Part shown: positions 1 to 8,828 of the stretch, piece after piece | Layout of the letters: every line of letters starts with the position of its first letter | Numbering within the stretch: the first letter of the stretch is position 1 | Position numbers and translations under genes: made by a program | Assembly: GCA_944376065.1 (NCBI GenBank) | Contig: CALWBL010000002.1 | Span: 248,001-312,000 of the forward strand | Direction of reading: 5' to 3' | Source of the DNA: an uncultured Butyricicoccus sp. | GTDB lineage: Bacteria; Bacillota; Clostridia; Oscillospirales; Butyricicoccaceae | Length of the DNA stretch: 64,000 nucleotides | The notes under the pieces: generated by a model | Seen by the model: only the letters and a program-made list of their open reading frames with translations | What the model was told of the DNA's origin: nothing | The model's database searches: none

Positions 1-1299
1 TGTGAAAAACTCATCGTTATTATCAGACATCATATAGTCATATCTCAGACCAGAGCGAACAAAAACCTTTTTTACACCCTCAATTTCACGAAGTTTACGT
101 AAAAGTGATAGGTAATCGGTGTGGTCAGACTCTAGTTGTGAGCATGCTTTGGGGAACAGACAACGTTTATTTACACAAAGACCATGCTTTTCTTGTTTTT
201 TACAAGATGGAAAACGGAAATTTGCAGTAGGTCCACCAACATCATGTATATATCCTTTGAAATGTGGATGTTTTGCTATTTGTTTAGCCTCATTCACAAC
301 CGAATCATGTGAGCGGGCGGAGATATATCTGCCCTGATGAAAAGCAAGTGCACAGAAATTGCAGGCACCAAAGCATCCTCTATTGTGAATAATTGAAAAC
401 TGTACCTCTTGAATTGCAGGCACACCACCAACTTTATCATAAGATGGGTGATATGTACGCATATAGGGCAGGGCATAAACCTTGTCCATTTCATCGGTGG
501 TAAGAGGTAGAGCGGGTGGGTTTTGCACAAGTACACGTTTACCATGTTTTTGTAAAATAGCCTTACCATGCACATGGTCAGCGTGGTCATATTGCAGCTT
601 TACAGATTTAGCATAAGCTGGTTTATCTGTGCAGACCTCTTCATATGATGGACATTCGACACTTTCAAATGGAATTTCCTCATCACTATGAGAAAAATAA
701 GCGACACCACGAATATTTCGCCAAATATCATTTCCTTTTTTGCCAGCTTTAAAGTTTTTTGCAATTTCAATAATAGAGCGTTCACTCATGCCATACATAA
801 GAGCGTCGGCACCAGAGGAAGAAAGTACACTAGGCATAACTCTATCAGACCAATAATCATAGTGGGCAAATCTGCGAAGTGATGCCTCAAGTCCACCAAT
901 AAGCACAGGCGTATTAGGGAAAGCCTTTCTAGCGAGCATGGAATAAACAGTGACCGCTCTATCTGGGCGTTTACCACCCATGCCGCCAGGAGTGTAAGCA
1001 TCATCATGTCTGCGTTTTTTTGCAGCTGTGTAATGTGCAACCATTGAGTCAATATTACCAGCATTTATAAGCACGGCATAACGAGGTTTACCTATGGCAA
1101 TAAAATCTTTTTCACTTGTGAAATCAGGCTGACTTAAAATAGCAACTTTAAAGCCAGCATCTTCAAGCACGCGGGAAATAATAGCTGTGCCAAAAGATGG
1201 GTGGTCAATATAAGCATCACCAGTTACAAGCAAGAAGTCGCAGTAATACCAGCCACGGCTTTCCATATCCTCACGGGAAATAGGAAGAAAATCAAACAT
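1..1299 (-). CDS. YgiQ family radical SAM protein, C-terminus beyond window
   Basis: An open frame of 433 codons runs from the ATG at 1299 to the first base of the window without a stop, so the C-terminus is missing. The protein opens MFDFLPISREDMESRGWYYC, as in the YgiQ (UPF0313) family. A radical SAM cluster motif CxxxCxxC is seen as CFGACNFC, with cysteines at residues 309, 313 and 316; these ligate the 4Fe-4S cluster that cleaves S-adenosylmethionine. The reaction of YgiQ proteins is not established. The start is supported by GAGGT 6 nt upstream. The gene is monocistronic at its 5' end, with its own promoter. Confidence 0.9.
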   Translation of the reverse strand, partial: MFDFLPISREDMESRGWYYCDFLLVTGDAYIDHPSFGTAIISRVLEDAGFKVAILSQPDFTSEKDFIAIGKPRYAVLINAGNIDSMVAHYTAAKKRRHDDAYTPGGMGGKRPDRAVTVYSMLARKAFPNTPVLIGGLEASLRRFAHYDYWSDRVMPSVLSSSGADALMYGMSERSIIEIAKNFKAGKKGNDIWRNIRGVAYFSHSDEEIPFESVECPSYEEVCTDKPAYAKSVKLQYDHADHVHGKAILQKHGKRVLVQNPPALPLTTDEMDKVYALPYMRTYHPSYDKVGGVPAIQEVQFSIIHNRGCFGACNFCALAFHQGRYISARSHDSVVNEAKQIAKHPHFKGYIHDVGGPTANFRFPSCKKQEKHGLCVNKRCLFPKACSQLESDHTDYLSLLRKLREIEGVKKVFVRSGLRYDYMMSDNNDEFFT

Positions 1300-1337
1300 A
1301 AATTACCTCAAATCTAAAATCACAAATATTTAGAGAA

Positions 1338-1366
1338 ATTATATCACACTGAAATATTATTTAAAA
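1338..1366 (-). promoter_or_regulatory. Putative extended -10 promoter for the YgiQ gene
   Basis: Read on the minus strand there is TGATATAAT (TATAAT at 1338-1343 with the extended TGN at 1344-1346). A weak -35 TTTTAA lies at 1361-1366 with a 17 nt spacer. The predicted transcript starts about 30 nt before the YgiQ ATG. Confidence 0.5.
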
Positions 1367-1383
1367 TAGTTGATTTTGACAAA

Positions 1384-1420
1384 AAGAAAAACAGGAAGCC
1401 GTTTGACTTCCTGTTTTAAG
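1384..1420 (-). terminator. Rho-independent terminator after the large SLH gene
   Basis: Inverted repeat AACAGGAAG (1390-1398) / CTTCCTGTT (1407-1415) with an 8 nt loop. On the minus strand it is followed by a T-rich tail (TTTTTCTTTTT). It lies about 20 nt past the SLH gene stop. Confidence 0.75.
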
Positions 1421-1435
1421 TTAAGATATCAGATA

Positions 1436-4400
1436 TTAGTTTTGTGGGATTTCGGATGTTTGACCATCGTAAGTACCACCATTGATTACAGCTATACAGT
1501 TATTAGTTCCATCATTTAATGGTTGGATTTTGATGGATACTTCTTCTCCCCTAGATATACCAGTTTCAGAACAGAAAAGGGAATCATAATCTGGTATATT
1601 AGGTACAATAGAAAATGTTGTTTGGGTTGGAACAGCTCTAAGAGTAACTGTAATTTGTCTATCAGATACACTGGATATGGTGGCAGATTCGTTGCCTATT
1701 GGGGTGAAAATGAGGTCTTTATCCCAGTGCCTTGTCATACCTGGATCAAGAGGTCCGTGCTCAGCGTCGGTAATTGTTTTATAAAGTTTAGTATCAGGAG
1801 GAGTTATTCCAGACTTCTTAACATAAATGGACTGGTCAAAGTAAATAGTAACAGAACCTGTAAATTTTCCATTATCAGTTTTTATAGAGTTAGAGGTAAT
1901 AGAAATGTTTGTTATTTGAGGACCTACTGTTTCATGCTTTCTAATTCCTTCAACGATTGCAAACACAGGTTCACCGCCTAGTTCGTTCTTTGCAGCAACA
2001 AACATAACATAGTCAGTATTTGAGATTAGCTCATCTGGATTGATTACATTGTTTTGAGCAGTGTTTGTTGAAGTTGCAGTCATTACTTCATTACCAGACT
2101 GCACGGGTGCAGGACTGCCACTTGTTGGAGCAGAGAGCAAACTCCATAACCTCTCTTTATCTGTGGAGGAGGCAGAGTTTATACTGCCATTTTTAATGGC
2201 ATCTATAACCTTTACATCTTGATTATTTATTTTAAACGTTTCATCAAAGATTGAAGGATAGCTGTTAAGGTTGTAAGGATAAAGTTTCCAATAAGTCTGA
2301 GCTGAAACAGCAGACTGGTCTTGTTCGGGCTCGATTGTATATATTGCACTGGAGCCATTAGCGTATGCTTTAAGCACAGGTGAAACTACATCTCCGGTAC
2401 TAAATGTATAAACCATTACAGGTGATGGGTCTTTATATGAACCTTTTAAAACAAAGTATATATAATATTTTTGATTTGCTCTGAGGTTCTCAATATTAAA
2501 ACTGCTGACACCTGTACCGCTGTATTCAACTGAGCCTGAACGGTAGCCGTCTGACTCTGAATAGTTGCCAGGATTCATAATATTGTTTGTTGTTGGCAAA
2601 GATATTTGATGGTTTCTTTCCATGCCTAATAGGTCACTCCAGTTGCCGCTAGTATCACCTATATTGCGTTCGGCATCTGAACCTGATGGTTTTAAGCCAT
2701 TTTGTGTTGCATATTGTGGATTTAGCAATCCTTCTGGAGCAACTACATAATAAAGTTCGCCTTCACGGTCAAGCTGGAACTGAACCCTTGTCACAGAGTC
2801 GCCAGGATATGCTCTTGGATATGTCTCTGAAAATTGAGGAGCAGTTTGGTTAACACGAACAATTTCAAGAGAGAAATCACCCGGATTTCCAATAGAAGAA
2901 ACTCTTTGAGTATCTATAGCCGAGTTCCAGTCAGCTGCATCAATCGCACCGCCTTGGGATAGGTTATATAGTGCAGTTGGGCTGCCAGATGCACAGAAAA
3001 TTTTCAGATTGACAGTAGCGTTCCATTTGTTGGAGTCTGTAATAAGGTTAATAGACTGGAGCTTAATCGCATATTCAAAACCATCAGTAGGGAAGTCTTT
3101 AACTCTATTGTATTGGTCAACAGTTAAGCCTTCTGCATGGTTTAGGCTAAGAGCAGTCCATTCGCCTGATGTACGGGTTATGCTAAATATTGATGTACCA
3201 TCATTAACATTTGTTACTTTCTCCCAAGAGCCTTCAGTTCGCACTCTGCGGTATACTTCAAATGATATTGTTGTATCAGATGCAATTAGCACATCATAAC
3301 GAGATTCAGCAGATGCATTTTCTGTGCTGTTAGCATAAGGAATCATTGAGAATGAAGTATCAACGGTAACTGTACCAGAACCTTCAGGAACAGTAATTAC
3401 AGTCAGCTCATTAAGGTCAATCTGAGCATCAAGTGTTTTAAAAGCATCAACCTTTGTGTCACGTCCCATAGTGTTGTTAGATGAGTCGGAAACATAGTTT
3501 AGTGTAAACTGATAATTTGTACCACTAAGCAGATTAATAGCATCACTCCTAAATGTAACCTCTGTTAAACCTTCATCTGTAAGTTCAACAGTAATACGGT
3601 TTTTGAAATTATCAGAATCGATATCAAACTCAACAACTTGTTGTTTTGGGTCAGAGATATCAAGATTTCTAAGAGTGAACATATTCTTGATAATATCAAC
3701 AAAAGTAATTTTTTCTGTTGGGCTGCCGTAAATAGTAAAGTTCGGCTCTGTTGAGTTATACATTTCATATAGTGATAATCTTGTTTGTGAGCTGTAAATA
3801 TCTTCACTAAATACAAGGGTTACATCTGTGTCAGCAAGAGGCACACCATCGCCATTTGCCTGTGAGAAATTTTGCTCAACAAGAGTTGGGGCAGTTCTAT
3901 CAAGAGTTTTTGCGTTTTTAATGGACACAATATCTGAGAAGTTGCCATGATTATCTTCTGCTACAAAATAGATATCGTAAGCAGTTTCCGCATTAAGACC
4001 AGAGAAGTTTATGCTTGCAACAGCATTTTCCCTAGCGTTTACAGAGCCGCTCTTTAAAGCATACATACCACCCTTGATTTGCAGCTTTTGGTCAAGCAGA
4101 ATTTCTTCTGGTGTGTTAAGTGCAGGGTTTTGAAGTGGATACTCTGTACCATGATTAACAATTACCCAGTAAATCTTACCATCTTCATTGATTGCAGCTT
4201 CGCCAGTAAGAGCTGTTGCATCAATTTTTGAAATTCTTGGATAATTGCTTAAAAACTCAGGTGGGGTGCGGTCAGCAGTTGTAAGGCTGACTTTAGTTAT
4301 GTTGGATTCATTTACAGAATCAGTTAGGAAGAAATAAACATCATAATCGGTGAGTTCTTCAAGCGCATTTTGTGCATCTTCTAGAATATTACCCATGGTT

Positions 4401-6319
4401 ATACTGTCATCTTCATTTTTAATCATTCTAAGAGTGCCAGAATCTATTGCACCGCTTAGTGTGTTGTCCTTAAAATCATTTACGGTTGGAGCGGTCATGC
4501 CCTTTTTGAAGATAGCCCAATAAAGGGTACAGTTTTTACTTGTTGCAACATCAAATACAACATAAGTATCCTCAATGATGCTTGCGTTTGGATAACCGCT
4601 TGCAAATGCAGGCTTGCTATTATCTGGTGTTGTAAAGTAAAGTGTTTTTACAGGGCTTTTATCACCCTTAGAATCGACAAATACAGCGGATAAAACATAA
4701 GATGTGTCAAGTGCCAAGCCAGTTACATTAGTTTGGACGGTTGTATTTGCATCACTGACGCTTAAATTACCATTTTTAACGATTTTAGCACCATATGATG
4801 GAGGGCTGATAATATCATCAGCAACCATTGCGCCATCACCACTTAGGCGAATAGCCCAGTATATTGTACCGGACTTATTGGTCTGGAATTTAGTAGTGAT
4901 TTGATTTGGTCCAATGTCATCAGAACGAGGATAACCAGTTAAAATACGAGGAGCATCGGACATTTGCTGAGCAATAGTGCTGTCCATTTCTATGCCGTTG
5001 ATATTTGCTGTTATACCTGGACGGATATATATATAATCAGGCAACATCTCAACCTTACAGCCAGGTGCATTTACATATAATGAGCCAATATCACCCTTAC
5101 CTGTTACATTTGTAGCAGTATCAAGATTCATTGTTTCAACTGCTGCACCTTGTGCGATACTAACGGTGGAATCGATAGCAGCTTCGTCTATTGTCATTTC
5201 TTCTACAGTGCCGCTGCCAACATTTATTTCACTTTCTGGGGTTACGGTTACTACCTCTTTTATATTTCCAGAAAGGTCTAGTTGTGTGCCTTCTTCACCA
5301 TCAACTTCAATGTAAATCATACCATAACCATTTGTACATTTATCTTCAAGATATGTATCTGTACGCACATATGTCTTATCAATAATGGTTGATCCCATTG
5401 TACGAATTGTTACATATTGGTTTGATGGACTATCAACTATCATTTCTGGTGCGGTGCTGTTTTTTATTATAATACTGCAATCGCCTTTATTACTTTCGCC
5501 TGCACCACTTGCGATAATCTGACCATATACATTAACATTATTAAGTGTTACGTAACCAAGTCCTACACCAGCAGTTATATAAAGGTCACCGGTTACAGTC
5601 ATATTTTCAAGTGTAACACCAGAAGTAGAAACCATAAGATTTCCTGATACGTTATTTGAATATGTACCCTGATTTTGAACAGGTGTACCTATAACTCTTG
5701 CAAGGAGAATTGCGACTTCACCACGAGTGATATTTGCAAGAGGTCTAAAGGTGCCTGCGGGGTCGCCGGAAACAATGCCTTTGTCTGCTGCGGCTTTGAT
5801 AAATCCTCTGCTCCAACTGCTTGCGGTGCGGCTATCTGTAAAGGATAAATTTTCACCAGATTGCTCTTGAAGCATAATGTTTCGGCAAATCAGAACAACG
5901 GCTGCTTCACGGGTTAGGTTTGCATTTGGAGATGCGGTTGTTGTGCTAGTGCCTGTAAAGTACCCAGCATCATAAGCGATGCTTATATCATCGTAGAACC
6001 AGTTGCTCAATTCTACATCTCTAAATGGTTGAGCTCCGGTTTGAGTGTAGCCAAAAGCTCTGTTAATCATAGTTACAAATTCTGCACGGGTTATAGCTCT
6101 TTCAGGCGATAAACTGCCCGTTTGGTCGCCGCGCATAATGCCCCACTGAACCAGTTTATTTAGTGCATCAGTTTGGGTGATAGATGATGTTGTGCTGACC
6201 GCTTTTGCCTGCTCAATTTCAATTTGAGGCAAAATACCAATAAGCATTACAACACACAAAACAAATGAGCATATACGCTGGAAAATACTTATGTGAGATT
6301 TCTTGCGATAGGGTTTCAT
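1436..6319 (-). CDS. Large S-layer-homology domain surface protein
   Basis: A 1,627-residue secreted protein. The signal peptide has a basic start, a hydrophobic core at about residues 17-31 and a likely cleavage after QAKA (residue 40). Three SLH domains fill about residues 48-215 (for example ITRAEFVTMINRAFGY and ITRGEVAILLARVIG); SLH domains bind pyruvylated wall polysaccharide. Residues about 220-440 are short N/V/T-rich rungs suggestive of a beta-helix. The rest holds beta-sandwich-like modules marked by GYPR...G.IYWAI strings near residues 455, 575, 690 and 1165. The RBS AAGGAGAT supports the ATG. Only 38 nt separate it from the upstream PilZ gene, so it is probably the last gene of that operon. 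The binding target is unknown; it could be an S-layer component or an adhesin. Confidence 0.85.
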   Translation of the reverse strand: MKPYRKKSHISIFQRICSFVLCVVMLIGILPQIEIEQAKAVSTTSSITQTDALNKLVQWGIMRGDQTGSLSPERAITRAEFVTMINRAFGYTQTGAQPFRDVELSNWFYDDISIAYDAGYFTGTSTTTASPNANLTREAAVVLICRNIMLQEQSGENLSFTDSRTASSWSRGFIKAAADKGIVSGDPAGTFRPLANITRGEVAILLARVIGTPVQNQGTYSNNVSGNLMVSTSGVTLENMTVTGDLYITAGVGLGYVTLNNVNVYGQIIASGAGESNKGDCSIIIKNSTAPEMIVDSPSNQYVTIRTMGSTIIDKTYVRTDTYLEDKCTNGYGMIYIEVDGEEGTQLDLSGNIKEVVTVTPESEINVGSGTVEEMTIDEAAIDSTVSIAQGAAVETMNLDTATNVTGKGDIGSLYVNAPGCKVEMLPDYIYIRPGITANINGIEMDSTIAQQMSDAPRILTGYPRSDDIGPNQITTKFQTNKSGTIYWAIRLSGDGAMVADDIISPPSYGAKIVKNGNLSVSDANTTVQTNVTGLALDTSYVLSAVFVDSKGDKSPVKTLYFTTPDNSKPAFASGYPNASIIEDTYVVFDVATSKNCTLYWAIFKKGMTAPTVNDFKDNTLSGAIDSGTLRMIKNEDDSITMGNILEDAQNALEELTDYDVYFFLTDSVNESNITKVSLTTADRTPPEFLSNYPRISKIDATALTGEAAINEDGKIYWVIVNHGTEYPLQNPALNTPEEILLDQKLQIKGGMYALKSGSVNARENAVASINFSGLNAETAYDIYFVAEDNHGNFSDIVSIKNAKTLDRTAPTLVEQNFSQANGDGVPLADTDVTLVFSEDIYSSQTRLSLYEMYNSTEPNFTIYGSPTEKITFVDIIKNMFTLRNLDISDPKQQVVEFDIDSDNFKNRITVELTDEGLTEVTFRSDAINLLSGTNYQFTLNYVSDSSNNTMGRDTKVDAFKTLDAQIDLNELTVITVPEGSGTVTVDTSFSMIPYANSTENASAESRYDVLIASDTTISFEVYRRVRTEGSWEKVTNVNDGTSIFSITRTSGEWTALSLNHAEGLTVDQYNRVKDFPTDGFEYAIKLQSINLITDSNKWNATVNLKIFCASGSPTALYNLSQGGAIDAADWNSAIDTQRVSSIGNPGDFSLEIVRVNQTAPQFSETYPRAYPGDSVTRVQFQLDREGELYYVVAPEGLLNPQYATQNGLKPSGSDAERNIGDTSGNWSDLLGMERNHQISLPTTNNIMNPGNYSESDGYRSGSVEYSGTGVSSFNIENLRANQKYYIYFVLKGSYKDPSPVMVYTFSTGDVVSPVLKAYANGSSAIYTIEPEQDQSAVSAQTYWKLYPYNLNSYPSIFDETFKINNQDVKVIDAIKNGSINSASSTDKERLWSLLSAPTSGSPAPVQSGNEVMTATSTNTAQNNVINPDELISNTDYVMFVAAKNELGGEPVFAIVEGIRKHETVGPQITNISITSNSIKTDNGKFTGSVTIYFDQSIYVKKSGITPPDTKLYKTITDAEHGPLDPGMTRHWDKDLIFTPIGNESATISSVSDRQITVTLRAVPTQTTFSIVPNIPDYDSLFCSETGISRGEEVSIKIQPLNDGTNNCIAVINGGTYDGQTSEIPQN

Positions 6320-6357
6320 AAAATACTTATCTCCTTGAGTTTGTGAGTTTTTATATG

Positions 6358-6948
6358 TTAATGAACGCCATTTTGTCTAAGGTCGTATTCAAAAATACTT
6401 TCCTGAATAAGAGCCTCCTCTTGACCTAGCAAGTCGACAAATTGACATGCATACAGATTTTGACCATCCGGCAACATCCTTAAAACTTCCATAGGTACAA
6501 CAATAGGTGGTTCAGTACATGGCATCACAATTTCAAAGCGTTCACCAGCCGAAAGACGTTTCTCAGAAAAAATACTTATTCCACCACAGCTTATATCATT
6601 TGCTTTAACTTTGATTCTCTTTTTTGGCTCTCGTATTGGGTACAGAAATGTTTCAAAGTCAATACTTATACGCAAATGCCTACGGAAATTCTCGTCAATT
6701 TGCTCTTCAGCCAAAAAAATGATTTGTTCATCGCGTTGTCTTGTTACCTTTCCGCGCCATGCAATGAATTGTGGCGAGTTAAGACTAAACAAGTTGAGAT
6801 GTTCAAATGAACAAAGGTCAACATTTGGATATGTAAGCATTTTAAGCTGCTTGTTTTGCCCTTGTTGACTGAGCATTATGCATGTTGCAAGTGTATGACG
6901 CTCATCATTTACTATTGCAAATCTTAGAGGTTCTTTTTTTGAATTCAT
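6358..6948 (-). CDS. PilZ domain protein, putative c-di-GMP receptor
   Basis: 196 residues. The C-terminal half is a PilZ domain carrying both c-di-GMP contacts: RxxxR at R89-R93 (RRHLR) and DxSxxG at D118-G123 (DISCGG). The N-terminal half (about 1-85) has no motif I can name; it may be a YcgR-N-like (PilZN) beta domain. PilZ proteins next to flagellar genes usually slow or jam the motor (YcgR, DgrA/YpfA) or regulate synthesis of surface material. The ATG overlaps the stop of the FlhB-like gene as TAATG, with AGGAGAG upstream, implying translational coupling. It is followed closely by the large SLH gene. Confidence 0.85.
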   Translation of the reverse strand: MNSKKEPLRFAIVNDERHTLATCIMLSQQGQNKQLKMLTYPNVDLCSFEHLNLFSLNSPQFIAWRGKVTRQRDEQIIFLAEEQIDENFRRHLRISIDFETFLYPIREPKKRIKVKANDISCGGISIFSEKRLSAGERFEIVMPCTEPPIVVPMEVLRMLPDGQNLYACQFVDLLGQEEALIQESIFEYDLRQNGVH

Positions 6949-7295
6949 TATGACTCTCCTTTCTGTGAATCATCTGTACTATTTTCGGGATTTTCTGGTT
7001 TCACGTGAGCAGATGATGATTTTTTTGGGTTTTCTGGGTCGAATTGTAGAAAATATACATAAATATCTACAATAAACTGATAAAGAGATTCGGGTATGGG
7101 TTGACCTAACTTTAGCTGTGAAAGCATTGTTACAAGCGAGGTGTCCTCATAAACCGGAACTCCATTTTCAGATGCGACTTCAACGATTTTTTCTGCCATA
7201 TATCCCATACCTGATGCAACAACCACTGGTGCAGGTGAGCCATTTTCATATTGCAGTGCAATCGCTTTACGGCTGGGGTTATTAGATTGAGACAT
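6948..7295 (-). CDS. FlhB C-terminal-domain homologue (YlqH/FlhX-like)
   Basis: 115 residues matching only the cytoplasmic C-terminal domain of FlhB/YscU, the substrate-specificity switch of type III export (KAIALQYENGSPAPVVVASG, then VPVYEDTSLVTMLSQLKLGQ and IPESLYQFIVDIY). No membrane segments are present. The NPTH autocleavage site of true FlhB is NPSRK here, so self-cleavage is not expected. In Bacillus subtilis ylqH likewise follows the FliK-like gene ylqG, matching this arrangement. A full FlhB begins at 63582, so this is a second, partial homologue. It overlaps the upstream gene by 14 nt and the downstream PilZ gene by 1 nt. A C-terminal charged tail (about 90-115) is not conserved in the family. 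Confidence 0.85.
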   Translation of the reverse strand: MSQSNNPSRKAIALQYENGSPAPVVVASGMGYMAEKIVEVASENGVPVYEDTSLVTMLSQLKLGQPIPESLYQFIVDIYVYFLQFDPENPKKSSSAHVKPENPENSTDDSQKGES

Positions 7296-8703
7296 TTATA
7301 CTGTCCTTCCTTTCAAAGATTTTAGGAAAGACCTCCGAAATGGTTAAGGGATTTACCATTGGTGAGGCTCTCATGCTAGATGTTTTTAGCCCATCTTTTG
7401 TTGCAAATTCGGACAATTTTTCTTCAAATAGCTTATTAAACTGCGATAAATTTGGAGGGCAGTTTATAGCTACATCAATAGTGTCATCATAACGATATGT
7501 TATTATTAAATCAAAAAGACCAAGGTCTTGTATATCAAATTTCAAAAGCAAACGCATAGCTCTTGATGAAGAGCCAGAAGAAGATTTACTATCAGCATCA
7601 GGGTCCACCCAGATTTCAGAGAACATCATTCTGTTTTCCATTTCAACAGGCAAAATTGCATGAGAAAGAGGCATATATACGCTTTGATTAAGTAAAATTG
7701 AGTCAACAAGTGCCTTTAGGCTTTGTTTCATGTCAGAGTTAGTTTCACCAAGCATCGAGCGGGAAGTTATTTGGGCTAAAAGGTCTGGAAGCGGTGATGG
7801 AGCGGAATTCGCCTCTGATGCATTTTGCTGAAGCATGGACAGCACTTCGTTGGCGTCAGGATTACCCAAATGATTTTTAATAGATGAATATCCTAGAAGT
7901 TTATAAAATGATTGTAAAAGCTCTTGTGGCGAGCCATTTTGGTATCTTGCTATATCTAAAATGAGCATACCAAGCAGGTTTCTTGTAATTCCACGCTCAT
8001 GCATTTGGGATACATAGTTGGACATATAAGGTATAATGCCATTTTGTAGTAGTTTTAATGCGCCTGTACGGTTTCCGCTAGAAAGCAAGCTCTCAAGCTG
8101 AGAAAGCTGGTCGTTCAGAGGTGAGCTAAATCTTTCAGGCATAAACCATGACATTTGCTTTATAATTCTCTGCATATTGCGCTCAATATGCGGAGTAGAT
8201 GAGAAATCATTATATTTTTTTAGAAACTGAAGTATATCTGACTGGAGTGAGGCCGAAGGGTTTTGGCCTAAAGCCTCTCTAAGAGCCTGAAAAAGTTCAC
8301 CTCCAAAACGAGTAGATGCTGAAAGTTGACCTCTTAGAAGCGCAGAAAGCTCATTGGAGTCAACTTTTAACATTTTTAGCAGCTGTGCAATTTCTTCGCT
8401 TATTCCAGCGGACAAACCAGAGGTGACAAGTATTCCTGGTCTTGAAATTAAAAATTTTGTGATTGTTTCAGAAACCGAACCAGAATCTCTAAGGGCATTT
8501 AAAAATGATTGGAAATATGAGTCATAACGTCGGGTTTCGTTTGAAGTCGCCGTATCTTGACGTTCAGAACGAGCATCAGGCCGCCCAACTCTCGAGGGGT
8601 CTGGTACGTTTTGAATTTGAGTATCGTTTGGCGTGACAGATGGTTTATATGTGTTGACTTCCTGCCCAGGCACAGGATTAGTCACATTGCTTATATTGGG
8701 CAT
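7282..8703 (-). CDS. FliK/YlqG-like protein of the FlhB-homologue operon
   Basis: 473 residues, no signal peptide or membrane segment. An N-terminal P/T/S-rich disordered stretch (about 1-60) precedes a helical middle. The C-terminal region (about 340-450), with a run such as LLLKFDIQDLGLFDLIITYR, resembles the Flg_hook fold of FliK. Position supports this: in Bacillus the FliK-like YlqG is encoded just before YlqH. The assignment rests on fold-like pattern and synteny, not on a clear motif. ATG at 8703 has GGAG 8 nt upstream. It is the first gene of the minus-strand operon and is divergent from cheA. Confidence 0.6.
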   Translation of the reverse strand: MPNISNVTNPVPGQEVNTYKPSVTPNDTQIQNVPDPSRVGRPDARSERQDTATSNETRRYDSYFQSFLNALRDSGSVSETITKFLISRPGILVTSGLSAGISEEIAQLLKMLKVDSNELSALLRGQLSASTRFGGELFQALREALGQNPSASLQSDILQFLKKYNDFSSTPHIERNMQRIIKQMSWFMPERFSSPLNDQLSQLESLLSSGNRTGALKLLQNGIIPYMSNYVSQMHERGITRNLLGMLILDIARYQNGSPQELLQSFYKLLGYSSIKNHLGNPDANEVLSMLQQNASEANSAPSPLPDLLAQITSRSMLGETNSDMKQSLKALVDSILLNQSVYMPLSHAILPVEMENRMMFSEIWVDPDADSKSSSGSSSRAMRLLLKFDIQDLGLFDLIITYRYDDTIDVAINCPPNLSQFNKLFEEKLSEFATKDGLKTSSMRASPMVNPLTISEVFPKIFERKDSINVSI

Positions 8704-8768
8704 AATATAACTCCATTTCGATAGAAAATTTATGGAAAATTTTTAAGATGACTTAATTAAATTTGAAT

Positions 8769-8798
8769 TTGGTCGAATTAGTCATGTAAACGTATAAA
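8769..8798 (+). promoter_or_regulatory. Candidate sigma-A promoter of the cheA operon
   Basis: TTGGTC (8769-8774), an 18 nt spacer and TATAAA (8793-8798) lie about 30 nt before the cheA ATG in the divergent intergenic region. The match is moderate; I see no good sigma-28 motif there. Confidence 0.35.
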
Positions 8799-8809
8799 AA
8801 TCTAAATTT

Positions 8810-8820
8810 GGAAAGGGCGG
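8810..8820 (+). promoter_or_regulatory. Ribosome binding site that fixes the cheA start
   Basis: GGAAAGGGCGG lies 8 nt before ATG 8829. An in-frame TTG at 8808 would fall inside or ahead of this site and is therefore an unlikely start. Confidence 0.6.
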
Positions 8821-8828
8821 AAAAGATT

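Noticed and set aside
294..1064. Three short minus-strand ORFs at the left edge
   Set aside because: They are out of frame with the radical SAM protein that runs 1299 to 1 and carries the CxxxCxxC motif.
1523..1981. Plus-strand 152-codon ORF inside the large SLH gene
   Set aside because: Antisense to a well-supported gene; no RBS and composition like a shadow frame.
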